In this document: in pieces, positions 8,787-17,762 of the stretch | How the letters are laid out: each line of letters opens with the position of its first letter | Position numbering within the stretch: position 1 is the first letter of the stretch | Assembly: GCF_027107535.1 (NCBI RefSeq) | Contig: NZ_CP114283.1 | Coordinates: forward strand, 2,542,001 to 2,606,000 | From: Streptomyces aurantiacus | Lineage (GTDB): Bacteria; Actinomycetota; Actinomycetes; Streptomycetales; Streptomycetaceae | DNA: 64,000 nt | Direction of reading: 5' to 3' | Notes under the pieces: model-generated | Databases searched by the model: none | The model's input: the letters and a program-made list of their open reading frames with translations, nothing else | Told to the model about the DNA's origin: nothing | Made by a program: the position numbers and the translations under genes

Positions 8787-9485
8787 GTGGTTCTTGACCG
8801 GCAGCGCCGCGTACGCCGCAGCCCGCTGCTGTTCACGACACCGCTGGTGCTGCTCGTGCTGCTGGCGCTGGTGCTCCTGTGGGAGATCGTGCGGGGCAAC
8901 GTGACCGGGGAGCTGAGCAGGCAGTGGCCGTGGCGGCTGCGGCTGATGGACACGGACCCGCTGGGCAGTCTGCTGGCGGTCGCCCTCGCCGCGGTGCTCG
9001 GCCGGGCCCAGTACGCGCGCACGGTACGGCCCGCGCTGGGCTGGAGGGCGTCCTGGGGGCCCGGCCCCTTCGCCCCGGACGAGCCCGCCTGGAACGTGGG
9101 CATCCTGAACGGCGGGCAGCAGCACGCGGTGGTCGAGCGGGTCGACTACCAGCTCGTGCCGCGCGGCGGGACTCCCGGGCCCTGGACCGACCACGCCGGA
9201 CTGCTGGCGGACCTCGCCGGGCGGCGTCTCGTGCACGGCACCCACTACCGGCAGATGCTCCTCGGTGCGGGCTTCCCGCTCGCGGGCGCCGCCGGGCACG
9301 AGACCGTGCCCGAGGGCATGTACACCCAGCGGTTCGTCGACGAGATCGACGTGCTGCTGATGCGGCTGCGGGTGACGGACGCCGTGGGGGACAGTCATGA
9401 GCGGGTGATGGACCTGCTGCGGGGAGCCCGGCTGGAGCGGCCTGGCGCGGGTGGCGGCCTCATCGTGCGGCGCCCCGGAGAGTGA
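8787..9485 (+). CDS. Membrane protein of unknown function
   Basis: I favour GTG 8787, which has GGGGGAA seven bases upstream, over the earlier in-frame TTG at 8754. The 232-residue protein has a basic N-terminus, a strong membrane helix (about residues 13-35), a weaker second one (about 57-73), and then a soluble domain of about 150 residues. That domain contains WNVGILNGGQQHAVVERVDY, a possible beta-rich fold. I do not recognise a family. It has its own ribosome site and is followed by a convergent hydrolase gene. The intergenic stretch 9486-9618 holds a 12-bp tandem repeat (9514-9538) and a short hairpin (9576-9589). Confidence 0.65.
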   Translation: MVLDRQRRVRRSPLLFTTPLVLLVLLALVLLWEIVRGNVTGELSRQWPWRLRLMDTDPLGSLLAVALAAVLGRAQYARTVRPALGWRASWGPGPFAPDEPAWNVGILNGGQQHAVVERVDYQLVPRGGTPGPWTDHAGLLADLAGRRLVHGTHYRQMLLGAGFPLAGAAGHETVPEGMYTQRFVDEIDVLLMRLRVTDAVGDSHERVMDLLRGARLERPGAGGGLIVRRPGE

Positions 9486-9618
9486 TCCGGGCGGCGCCCC
9501 GGAGCTCGGTGAGAAGCGGCGTCCGAAGCGGCGTCCGGAAGATCGTCCGAAGGACGGGGCGACCGGGGAGCGGCGGGCGGATGTCCGCCTGACGTGGGCG
9601 CCGCCCCGGCCCTCCCGA

Positions 9619-10500
9619 TCACCCGTCGGTCCGTGGTGTCGCGCACAGCCAGTCCAGTACGTCCGGGAGGGCCTCCAGCGCCGCGAAATGGCCGCCGTCC
9701 GGGTCCAGGACGGGGCGGGCGCGCGGGATCTGCCGGGCCAGCCACTCGAAGTGGCCCACCGGGGAGAAGGTGTCCTGGGCGCCGTGCCACAGCAGCACCG
9801 GGCGGGTGATGCGCGCCGGATCGAAACCCCAGTGACTCAGCAGCGCGAGGTTGTCGTCGATCCAGCCGTAGGCCGAAGTGCGCAGTGACTCGCGGTAGTT
9901 GCGCAGCAGCATGTCGCTCACGGCCGGGGTGGAGATGATCCGCCGGTCGGAGTCGGTGAGGCCGTCCCGGATCGACGCGAGGAGCTGGGCCGGGTCCGCC
10001 CGGACCGCCGCGGCCCGTGAGGCGAGCCGGTCCGCGAAGTCCACGGGGTCGGTCAGTGCCCGTGTGTACTCGTCGACGTTGGACGCCGCCATCCCCTCGA
10101 ACCAGTTCAGCCCCTCGGTGGTGGGCGGCGCGAGACTCGCCATCGCGGCGACCCGCCGTACCCGGGTCGGCAGCAGCGCCGCGCAGGCCAGCGCGTGCGG
10201 AGCGCCGCCCGACCGGCCCAGCACAGCGAACCGGCCGAGCCCGAGCGCGTCGGCCAGCGCGGCCACGTCCCGCGCCGCCTGCGCCACCCGGCGTCCGGGG
10301 CCACGGTCGGAGTCCCCGTAACCGGCGCGGTCGTACGCGATGAACCGCACCCCGGGACGCGCCGCGATCACCTCCTGCGGCACCACGCCGTGCCGGCAGC
10401 CCGGTGTGCCGTGCAGCAGCACCACCGGCGTACCGCCAGGGTCGCCCCATTCCTCGAACGCCAGCCGCCGTCCGTCCCGCATCCGTATCCCGCTAGGCAC
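9619..10500 (-). CDS. Alpha/beta hydrolase
   Basis: The start is GTG at 10500, preceded by GGAGG; the frame extends further but without coding character. The 293-residue protein has the alpha/beta hydrolase order: oxyanion-hole HGTPG near residue 31, then RFIAYDRAGYGDS, the nucleophile elbow GRSGG, a late Asp (HGAQDTFSP) and the catalytic His (DGGHFAALE). No signal peptide is present, so it is cytosolic. It probably cleaves a small ester, lactone, epoxide or C-C bond. The substrate cannot be told from the sequence. Divergent transcription from the SPFH gene leaves about 90 bases for both promoters. Confidence 0.82.
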   Translation of the reverse strand: MPSGIRMRDGRRLAFEEWGDPGGTPVVLLHGTPGCRHGVVPQEVIAARPGVRFIAYDRAGYGDSDRGPGRRVAQAARDVAALADALGLGRFAVLGRSGGAPHALACAALLPTRVRRVAAMASLAPPTTEGLNWFEGMAASNVDEYTRALTDPVDFADRLASRAAAVRADPAQLLASIRDGLTDSDRRIISTPAVSDMLLRNYRESLRTSAYGWIDDNLALLSHWGFDPARITRPVLLWHGAQDTFSPVGHFEWLARQIPRARPVLDPDGGHFAALEALPDVLDWLCATPRTDG

Positions 10501-10589
10501 CGCTGTCCTCCATCTCCCTTTCGCCTCCACGCCGGAGTTACCGTCGAAGTACACACCTTTTGCGCCCGATACGGACCCTGGGGGTCGTC

Positions 10590-11582
10590 ATGGTCGAGGA
10601 GCTGGTGGCGGCGGGAGCGGCGCTCGCGTCCGTCGGAGCGGTGTACGCGATGGCCGCCGCCCGAGTCGTCAAACAGTACGAGCGGGGTGTGGTGCTCCGG
10701 CTCGGGAAGCTGCGGTCCGGGGTGCGCGGTCCGGGATTCACCATGATCGTGCCCTTCGTGGACCGGCTCCAGAAGGTCAACATGCAGATCGTGACGATGC
10801 CGGTGCCCGGACAGGACGGCATCACCCGGGACAATGTCACGGTGCGCGTGGACGCTGTCATCTACTTCAAGGTGGTGTCCGCCGCCGACGCGGTCATCCG
10901 GGTCGAGGACTACCGGTTCGCGGTCTCGCAGATGGCGCAGACGTCCCTGCGTTCGATCATCGGCAAGAGCGAGCTGGACGACCTGCTCTCCAACCGGGAG
11001 AAACTGAACCAGGGCCTGGAGCTGATGATCGACAGTCCGGCCGTGGAGTGGGGCGTCTCCATCGACCGTGTCGAGATCAAGGACGTGTCGCTGCCGGAGA
11101 CGATGAAGCGGTCCATGGCGCGCCAGGCGGAGGCCGACCGCGAGCGGCGGGCCCGGGTCATCAACGCGGACGCCGAGCTGCAGGCCTCCAAGAAACTGGC
11201 GGAGGCCGCCGGGGTGATGTCGGAGCAGCCCGCCGCGCTCCAACTGCGGCTGCTGCAGACGGTGGTGGCCGTCGCGGCCGAGAAGAACTCCACGCTCGTC
11301 CTGCCCTTCCCGGTCGAACTGCTGCGGTTCCTGGAGCGGGCGCAGCAGCCCGCGCAGCAGGCACCTCGCGCGGAGGACCCTTCGCTCCGGGCGGGACAGG
11401 CTGCTGCCGATCCGCGGCAGCCGTCGGCCGGATCGCAGCCGCCGCCGGACCAACCGCAGGAGCTGTCGGCCCAGGCGCAACAGCTGCTCGCTCAGTGGCA
11501 GCAATCGATGCAGGAGCAACTCCCTCCCGTCGAGACACCGTTGGATCCGGACTTCGGAGGGTCGAAATCCGGACAGGACTAG
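10590..11582 (+). CDS. SPFH/band-7 (stomatin/slipin) protein
   Basis: The start is ATG 10590 with GGGGG just upstream. An N-terminal membrane anchor (about residues 5-24) leads into a band-7 domain with the slipin hallmarks VVKQYERGVVLRLGKLR and VRGPGFTMIVPFVDRLQKV. A coiled, charged region follows (AEADRERRARVINADAELQA) and then a Gln/Pro-rich tail of about 90 residues. Stomatin-like proteins oligomerise on the inner membrane face and organise membrane domains or protease complexes. No NfeD-type partner is adjacent; the neighbours are secreted proteases. The 285 bases downstream contain only regulatory sequence. Confidence 0.87.
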   Translation: MVEELVAAGAALASVGAVYAMAAARVVKQYERGVVLRLGKLRSGVRGPGFTMIVPFVDRLQKVNMQIVTMPVPGQDGITRDNVTVRVDAVIYFKVVSAADAVIRVEDYRFAVSQMAQTSLRSIIGKSELDDLLSNREKLNQGLELMIDSPAVEWGVSIDRVEIKDVSLPETMKRSMARQAEADRERRARVINADAELQASKKLAEAAGVMSEQPAALQLRLLQTVVAVAAEKNSTLVLPFPVELLRFLERAQQPAQQAPRAEDPSLRAGQAAADPRQPSAGSQPPPDQPQELSAQAQQLLAQWQQSMQEQLPPVETPLDPDFGGSKSGQD

Positions 11583-11602
11583 ACCTCACAGAATGCCGCT
11601 AG

Positions 11603-11616
11603 TTACTCGCTCGTAG
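11603..11616 (+). promoter_or_regulatory. Candidate operator shared with the lipase promoter
   Basis: The sequence TTACTCGCTCGTAG matches the pattern YTACTSRCKCGTAR that also occurs twice upstream of the lipase gene at 19896. It lies 252 bases before the second protease gene. No direct evidence ties it to a particular regulator. Confidence 0.3.
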
Positions 11617-11867
11617 TATTTGCACTGGGAACCGACGAGGTGGGACAGCGGCTTGTCAACGCGCGTCAACCATGCGGGGGCGCGCGTCGGTCACGGTGTG
11701 CGCGTCCTGAAGTCGACCTTGTGTGCCCCCGTGCGGCCTCGGAATAGTGGTCGTCGTCCGTTGGCATGGACGCGGCTTTTTTCGTGAGTCGTGTCCCTGT
11801 CCGCACACCTTTCGGTCGCGGTGGTCCCCACAATCGCCGCGCCCGACCCCCCACAGGAGGACACAAG

Positions 11868-12950
11868 TTGAAGCACCGACGCATACCCAAGCGGCGGGTC
11901 GCCGTGGCAGGTGCGGGCATCGCCGCACTGGTCGCCGCGGGAGTCACCTTGCAGAGTGCGAACGCGAGTGAGAACGCGCCCGCTCCCGAGCTCAAGATCC
12001 TTTCGGTCACGGCGGCCGGAAAGCTCGCCTCGACGCTCGGCAAGGACCTCGGCGCGGACGCGGCGGGAACGTATTACGACGCGAAGGCCAAGAGCCTTGT
12101 CGTGAACGTGCTCGACAAGACCGCGGCCGAAACCGTCGAGGCCGCGGGTGCCAAGGCCAGAATCGTCGAGAACTCCCTCGCCGAACTCAAGGGCGCCCGT
12201 ACGACGCTGAAGCAGGACGCGACCATCCCCGGCACCTCGTGGGCGGTGGACCCGGCGACCAACAAGGTCGTCGTCACCGCGGACCGTACGGTCAAGGGCG
12301 CCAGGATGGCGCAGCTGACCGAGGTCGTCGACGGGCTCGGTGCCAAGGCCGAACTCAGGACCACGAAGGGGGAGTTCAGGACCTTCGTCGCCGGTGGTGA
12401 CGCCATCACCGGTGGCAGCGGCCGCTGCTCGCTCGGCTTCAACGTGGTCAAGGGCGGCGAGCCGTTCTTCCTCACCGCCGGGCACTGCACCGAGGGGATC
12501 ACCACCTGGTCCGACTCCTCCGGCACCGAGATCGGCGAGAACGCGGACTCCAGCTTCCCCGGCGACGACTACGGCCTGGTGAAGTACACCGCGGACGTGG
12601 ACCACCCGAGCGAGGTGAACCTCTACAACGGTTCCGCGCAGGCGATCTCGGGCGCGGCCGAGGCCACCGTGGGGATGAAGGTCACCCGCAGCGGGTCCAC
12701 GACCCAGGTCCACGACGGGTCGGTCACCGGCCTGGACGCCACCGTGAACTACGGCAACGGCGACATCGTGAACGGGCTCATCCAGACCGACGTCTGCGCG
12801 GAGCCGGGTGACAGCGGTGGTTCGCTGTTCTCCGGAAGCAGCGCGATCGGACTCACGTCCGGTGGCAGCGGGGACTGCACCTCCGGCGGGGAGACCTTCT
12901 TCCAGCCGGTGACCGAGGCGCTGTCCGCCACGGGTACCCAGATCGGCTGA
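11868..12950 (+). CDS. Secreted serine protease, streptogrisin D-like
   Basis: The start is TTG 11868, chosen because AGGAGG lies seven bases upstream and a signal peptide follows directly (basic KHRRIPKRR, hydrophobic core, cleavage after ANA). The 360-residue precursor has a propeptide of about 140 residues, longer than in the first protease. The mature S1 protease begins around VAGGDAI, with triad motifs [13 protein letters not shown] and GDSGGSLF. Two EGI/SST insertions and the long propeptide resemble streptogrisin D or the SAL/SAM-P20-like proteases. No chitin-binding tail is present, which excludes SprC. It is secreted and should act on extracellular protein. Confidence 0.9.
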   Translation: MKHRRIPKRRVAVAGAGIAALVAAGVTLQSANASENAPAPELKILSVTAAGKLASTLGKDLGADAAGTYYDAKAKSLVVNVLDKTAAETVEAAGAKARIVENSLAELKGARTTLKQDATIPGTSWAVDPATNKVVVTADRTVKGARMAQLTEVVDGLGAKAELRTTKGEFRTFVAGGDAITGGSGRCSLGFNVVKGGEPFFLTAGHCTEGITTWSDSSGTEIGENADSSFPGDDYGLVKYTADVDHPSEVNLYNGSAQAISGAAEATVGMKVTRSGSTTQVHDGSVTGLDATVNYGNGDIVNGLIQTDVCAEPGDSGGSLFSGSSAIGLTSGGSGDCTSGGETFFQPVTEALSATGTQIG

Positions 12951-12972
12951 CCGTTCCGCCGAGTACGCGAGA

Positions 12973-13005
12973 GCCCCGCTTCCACCGGCCCGGTGGGGGC
13001 GGGGT
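12973..13005 (+). terminator. Long GC hairpin between convergent genes
   Basis: The arms 12973-12988 and 12990-13005 pair over about 16 positions, with two G-U wobbles in the middle. The hairpin sits 23 bases after the protease stop and before the convergent membrane protein gene, so it can terminate both transcripts. Confidence 0.65.
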
Positions 13006-13061
13006 TCGCGCGTCGGGGGAGGATTCGGGCGGGGCGCCTGTCTCGCCGTCCCCGCGTCCCT

Positions 13062-14114
13062 TCAGGGGCGTTCCTGCGGGGCGGCGTTCGCCGGATCGGC
13101 CCCGCGCAGAGAGCCCGCGACGAGTGTGATCGCGCTTCCCAGCACGGCCCATGCCGAGAGCACCAGCATCGAGGCGGTCAGGTCGTTGCCCTTGAAGTAG
13201 GCGATCGAGCGGGCGGCCCAGGTACCCGCGCCCGGCGGCAGGGCGGGGCCGATCGCCTTCCAGAACGGCGGCAGCATCGGCGGCGGGAGGGCGCCGCCCG
13301 CGCTCGGATTGCCCAGGATCACCACCAGCAGGACGGCCACTCCGATGCCGATGATCCCGAAGACGCACTGGAGCGCGAGCGTGGCGGCGCCCACCGCGAA
13401 GGTGATGAGCGCGCCGAGCCCCCACAGGGCCGCCACGCTGCCCGGCAGCGCTCCGAGGACCGGCCCGACGATGACCGCTCCGCCGAGTCCGCCGACGATC
13501 GCGACCAGGGCCATGGCGGCGAGCCGGATCACCGCGCGCCGGGGACCGGCCGGCCGGGCGCCCGCGCTGACCGCCAGTGCCGAGGCGCACAGATAGCCGC
13601 CCACGCACCAGCCGACGACCAGGTAGAAGGGTGTGAGCCCGTTGGCGTCCTGCGCGTCGGCCGGGACCACGTCGACGGTCCGTACCGTGCGGCCCTCGCT
13701 CTTCTCCAGCTCGGTGGTGAGCGCGATCAGCGCACTGGCCAGGACCTTGCCGCCGCCGGAGGCGACCAGCAGGGTGTCGGTGGTGCCGGTCGGGTCGATC
13801 AGCAGGGCGCCGTCGATGTCACGGTTCGCGATCTGCTCGCGTGCCGTCGCCTCGTCGGCGAGCACGCGGGGGTCCAGGGGTTTGCCGGGCAGCCGTTCGA
13901 GCCGGGCCACCGCCTGCTCGGCGGCGGTGCCCGGCGCGACCACTGCGAACGCCACGTCCTTCGGCCTCGGATGGTGCAGCGCCCCCACGTAGGAGGCGAT
14001 GAAGAGCAGCTGCAGGGCGAGCACGCCGATGACGAGCAGCGTGGCCCGCGGGGTGACCGCGTCCTTCACCTCGTCGAGGAAGGACCGGTGCGGGGCCTGT
14101 GCTGTCCGTGTCAT
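13062..14114 (-). CDS. ABC-2/YhgE-like membrane protein (DUF3533 type)
   Basis: I use ATG 14114, giving 350 residues. There is one membrane helix near residues 24-44, then an extracytoplasmic domain of about 130 residues (KDVAFAVVAPGTAAEQAVARL and IDGALLIDPTGTTDT). Five or so helices follow from about residue 165 on. This one-plus-five layout, with the external domain, is that of YhgE/Pip-like and ABC-2 export permeases. No ATPase is encoded beside it. The cargo is unknown. It is transcribed away from the DnaE2 gene, sharing about 155 bases of upstream sequence. Confidence 0.7.
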   Translation of the reverse strand: MTRTAQAPHRSFLDEVKDAVTPRATLLVIGVLALQLLFIASYVGALHHPRPKDVAFAVVAPGTAAEQAVARLERLPGKPLDPRVLADEATAREQIANRDIDGALLIDPTGTTDTLLVASGGGKVLASALIALTTELEKSEGRTVRTVDVVPADAQDANGLTPFYLVVGWCVGGYLCASALAVSAGARPAGPRRAVIRLAAMALVAIVGGLGGAVIVGPVLGALPGSVAALWGLGALITFAVGAATLALQCVFGIIGIGVAVLLVVILGNPSAGGALPPPMLPPFWKAIGPALPPGAGTWAARSIAYFKGNDLTASMLVLSAWAVLGSAITLVAGSLRGADPANAAPQERP

Positions 14115-14270
14115 GTCCCCACGGTCCGAGCCGGGCGGTGTTTGCGCAGGTGGGACGGGGCCGAACGGATGTCGCACAGGCGTTCGAAAATTGGTCTATG
14201 GTGGAGGTGGGGGACTTGGGAACTGATGTTCGAGGGCTGGCGTGGGAGCCCCGGGATGGTGGAGGTGCGC

Positions 14271-17200
14271 GTGCCTGGCTTCACGCATCTGCACACCGCT
14301 TCCGGGTTCTCGCTGCGGTACGGGGCCTCGCATCCGGAGCGTCTCGCCGAGCAGGCCTCCGAGCGGGGCATGGACGCGCTGGCGCTCACCGACCGGGACA
14401 CCCTCGCGGGTGCGGTCCGCTTCGCCAAGGCCTGCGCCGCGCAGGGTGTGCGTCCACTGTTCGGGGTCGACCTGGCGGTCGGGGAGCCCGTACGGGGGGA
14501 GCGGCGCCGGACTCCCGTACGGGGCGGCGCCTTCATCGACGAGTCGACACCCCGGGTGACCTTCCTCGCCCGGGACGGCGCGAGGGCCTGGGCCGACCTC
14601 TGCAGAATCGTTACTGCGGCGCATGCGGGAGAGGGGCAGCCGCTGCTGCCCTGGGCCGGCAACCACGCCGAGGGCCTGACCGTGCTGCTCGGGCCCGCCT
14701 CCGACGTGGGCCGGGCGCTCGCCGCCGGGCGCCCCGACCGGGCCGCGAAACTGCTCGCGCCCTGGCGGGAGGTGTACGGCGACGCCCTGCGCCTCGAAGC
14801 GGTCTGGCACGGACGCAGGGGCACCGGGCCGGGATCCCTGCGGCTGGCCGCCCGTACCGTCGGCTTCGCCGCCGAGCAGCGGGTGCGCCCGGTGCTCGGC
14901 AACGCCGTCCGGTACGCCGACGCGGGCATGGGTCCGGTCGCCGACGTGCTGGACGCCGCCCGTCGGCTGGTCCCCGTGGACCCCCGCAAGGAACTGGACA
15001 GCGGCGAGGCCTGGCTCAAGGACGCGGGTGCCATGCTGGCCGCCGCCGAACGCGTCGTCGAGGCCGCGGGTTACCGCCGCGACACCGCGTACCGTCTGCT
15101 CGAACAGACCCAGGCCACCGCCGCCGAGTGCCTGGTCGACCCGGAGGACGACCTGGGGATCGGCGCCGTGCACTTCCCCGAACCGCATCTCGTCGGGGCC
15201 GGCCGCCGCACCGCGCAGCGCGTCCTGGCCTCACGGGCGGCGGCGGGGATGGTGCTGCGCGGCTACGACCGTTCTCCCGGAGCGCGTGACCGCTGGGAGA
15301 GGATGCACCACGAGCTGGACATCATCGCCCACCACGGTTTCGCCTCCTACTTCCTGACGGTCGCTCAAGTCGTCGACGACGTGAGGGAGATGGGCATCCG
15401 GGTCGCCGCGCGGGGCTCCGGTGCGGGCTCGCTCGTCAATCACCTCCTCGGCATCGCGCACGCCGATCCCGTCGAGCACGGGCTGCTGATGGAACGCTTC
15501 CTGTCCAAGCGCCGTCAGGTCCTGCCCGACATCGACATCGACGTGGAGTCCGCACGCCGCATCGAGGTCTACCGCGCGATCATCGGCCGGTTCGGCACCG
15601 AGCGGGTCGCGACCGTGGCGATGCCCGAGACGTACCGCGTACGGCATGCCGTACGCGACGTCGGCGCCGCGCTCTCCATGAACCCGGCCGACATCGACCG
15701 GATCGCCAAGTCCTTCCCGCACATCCGCGCCCGCGACGCCCGCGCCGCGCTGGAGGAACTGCCCGAACTCCGCTCCCTGGCAGGCGAGTTCCCGAAGGAA
15801 GGTGCGAAGTACGGACGGTTCTGGGAACTGGTGGAGGCGCTGGACGCCCTGCCGCGCGGAGTCGCCATGCACCCGTGCGGAGTCCTCCTCTCCGACGCCT
15901 CGCTCCTCGCCCGTACGCCGGTCGTGCCGACCAGTGGCGAAGGGCTTCCCATGTCCCAGTTCGACAAGGAGGACGTCGAGGATCTCGGGCTGCTCAAGCT
16001 CGATGTGCTGGGGGTGCGGATGCAGTCCGCGATGGCCCACGCGGTGGCCGAGGTGGAGCGGGCCACGGGGGACCGGATCGACCTGGACGCCGTGGAGGAG
16101 GGCGACCCGGCGACGTACCGGCTCATCCGGTCCACCGAGACGCTGGGCTGCTTCCAGATCGAGTCACCGGGACAGCGGGACCTGGTCGGCAGGCTCCAGC
16201 CCGAGACCTTCCACGACCTCGTCGTCGACATCTCCCTCTTCCGCCCCGGCCCGGTCGCGGCCGACATGGTGCGGCCGTTCATCGAGGCGCGGCACGGCCG
16301 GGCGCCGGTCCGCCACCCGCATCCGGATCTGGAGAAACCGCTGAAGAGCACGTACGGGGTCGTGGTCTTCCACGAGCAGATCATCGACATCGTCGCCATC
16401 ATGACCGGCTGCGGGCGCGGTGAGGCGGACCGGGTGCGGCGCGGGCTGTCCGACCCCGAGTCGCAGGGGCGGATCCGCTTCTGGTTCGCGCAGCACGCGG
16501 CCGCGCGGGGGTACGACGCGGAGACGATCGCCCGCACCTGGGAGATCGTCGAGGCCTTCGGGTCGTACGGCTTCTGCAAGGCGCACGCGGTCGCCTTCGC
16601 CGTGCCGACCTACCAGTCGGCCTGGCTGAAGGCGCATCACCCGGCGGCCTTCTACGCGGGGCTGCTCACGCACGATCCCGGGATGTACCCGAAGCGGCTG
16701 CTGCTCGCGGACGCGCGGCGGCGGGGGGTGCCGATCCTGCCGTTGGACGTGAACAGGTCGGCGGTCGCACACCGTATCGAACTGGTGTCTGAATCGGAAG
16801 GTTTCGGGGACCGCGAAAAGACCTCCGGGGAGCCCGGGAAGACCTGGGGTGTCCGGCTCGCGCTCTCCGACGTGCACGGCATCAGCGAGGCGGAGGCGGC
16901 ACGGATCGCGGAAGGGCAGCCGTACGCCTCGTTGCTCGACTTCTGGGAACGGGCCCGGCCGAGCCGTCCCCTGGCCGGACGGCTCGCGCAGGTGGGCGCG
17001 TTGGACGTCTTCGGTGCCAACCGCCGTGACCTGCAACTGCACCTGACGGAACTGCACCGGGGCGCGCGCGGTGGCCGCGGGGCCCAACTCCCGCTGGGCG
17101 GCGGGCAGGAGACCGCGTCGGCCGGACTGCCGGACCTGTCCTCGGCAGAACGGCTCAGCGCCGAACTGGGCGTGCTCTCCATGGACGCCTCACGCAACCT

Positions 17201-17762
17201 GATGGACGATCACCGGACGTTCCTGGACGAGCTGGGCGTCGTCACGGCACGCCGGCTGCGGGCGGCCCGGCATGGTGAGACGGTGCTGGTCGCGGGCGCC
17301 AGGGCGGCCACCCAGACGCCGCCCGTCCGTTCCGGCAAGCGGGTCATCTTCACCACCCTGGACGACGGCACGGGCCTGGTCGACCTCGCCTTCTTCGACG
17401 ACTCCCACGACGCGTGCGCGCACACCGTCTTCCACTCCTGGCTCCTGCTCGTGCGCGGGGTGGTGCAGCGGCGCGGCCCGCGCAGCCTCAGCGTGGTCGG
17501 GGCGGCCGCCTGGAACCTCGCCGACCTGGTGGAACTGCGCCGCGAGGAAGGGCTGGACGGCGTGGCGCTGAGACTGGCCGGGCCGCAGGGGGAGGCCGGG
17601 GACGGGGATGGCTCCCCGGGCGCTGGAGATCCGACGGGCGGCCGTCGAATCCAGATGTCCACGGGATACGAAATGCATCCGTGGGCGGATCTGCGCCCGG
17701 CGGGCGACGGGCCCGCGATCGGAAAGAAGCTGTGGCACCAGAGTCCGGGGAGTGCGGGATGA
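14271..17762 (+). CDS. dnaE2: Error-prone DNA polymerase III alpha subunit DnaE2 (ImuC)
   Basis: I place the start at GTG 14271, behind GGTGGAGG; this gives the usual family beginning PGFTHLHTASGFSLRYG. Alternatives are ATG 14256 or 14226. The 1163-residue protein has an N-terminal PHP domain, the polymerase core with catalytic acidic motif PDIDIDVE near residue 420, a helix-hairpin-helix region and a C-terminal OB fold (GKRVIFTTLDDGTGLVDLAFF). It lacks the long tau-binding tail of the replicative DnaE1. DnaE2 performs translesion synthesis after DNA damage together with ImuB, encoded directly downstream with an ATGA overlap. A possible -10 TATGGT lies at 14197-14202. I found no clear LexA box. 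Confidence 0.92.
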   Translation: MPGFTHLHTASGFSLRYGASHPERLAEQASERGMDALALTDRDTLAGAVRFAKACAAQGVRPLFGVDLAVGEPVRGERRRTPVRGGAFIDESTPRVTFLARDGARAWADLCRIVTAAHAGEGQPLLPWAGNHAEGLTVLLGPASDVGRALAAGRPDRAAKLLAPWREVYGDALRLEAVWHGRRGTGPGSLRLAARTVGFAAEQRVRPVLGNAVRYADAGMGPVADVLDAARRLVPVDPRKELDSGEAWLKDAGAMLAAAERVVEAAGYRRDTAYRLLEQTQATAAECLVDPEDDLGIGAVHFPEPHLVGAGRRTAQRVLASRAAAGMVLRGYDRSPGARDRWERMHHELDIIAHHGFASYFLTVAQVVDDVREMGIRVAARGSGAGSLVNHLLGIAHADPVEHGLLMERFLSKRRQVLPDIDIDVESARRIEVYRAIIGRFGTERVATVAMPETYRVRHAVRDVGAALSMNPADIDRIAKSFPHIRARDARAALEELPELRSLAGEFPKEGAKYGRFWELVEALDALPRGVAMHPCGVLLSDASLLARTPVVPTSGEGLPMSQFDKEDVEDLGLLKLDVLGVRMQSAMAHAVAEVERATGDRIDLDAVEEGDPATYRLIRSTETLGCFQIESPGQRDLVGRLQPETFHDLVVDISLFRPGPVAADMVRPFIEARHGRAPVRHPHPDLEKPLKSTYGVVVFHEQIIDIVAIMTGCGRGEADRVRRGLSDPESQGRIRFWFAQHAAARGYDAETIARTWEIVEAFGSYGFCKAHAVAFAVPTYQSAWLKAHHPAAFYAGLLTHDPGMYPKRLLLADARRRGVPILPLDVNRSAVAHRIELVSESEGFGDREKTSGEPGKTWGVRLALSDVHGISEAEAARIAEGQPYASLLDFWERARPSRPLAGRLAQVGALDVFGANRRDLQLHLTELHRGARGGRGAQLPLGGGQETASAGLPDLSSAERLSAELGVLSMDASRNLMDDHRTFLDELGVVTARRLRAARHGETVLVAGARAATQTPPVRSGKRVIFTTLDDGTGLVDLAFFDDSHDACAHTVFHSWLLLVRGVVQRRGPRSLSVVGAAAWNLADLVELRREEGLDGVALRLAGPQGEAGDGDGSPGAGDPTGGRRIQMSTGYEMHPWADLRPAGDGPAIGKKLWHQSPGSAG

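Noticed and set aside
14178..14226. LexA box near GTTCGAAAATTGGTC upstream of DnaE2
   Set aside because: Only one half resembles the actinobacterial SOS box; the second half does not match at any reasonable spacing.
12993..14270. Open frame extending about 1.3 kb upstream of DnaE2, giving an apparent 1589-residue protein
   Set aside because: That stretch is the antisense of the membrane protein gene at 13062-14114. Family similarity and a good ribosome site place the start at 14271.
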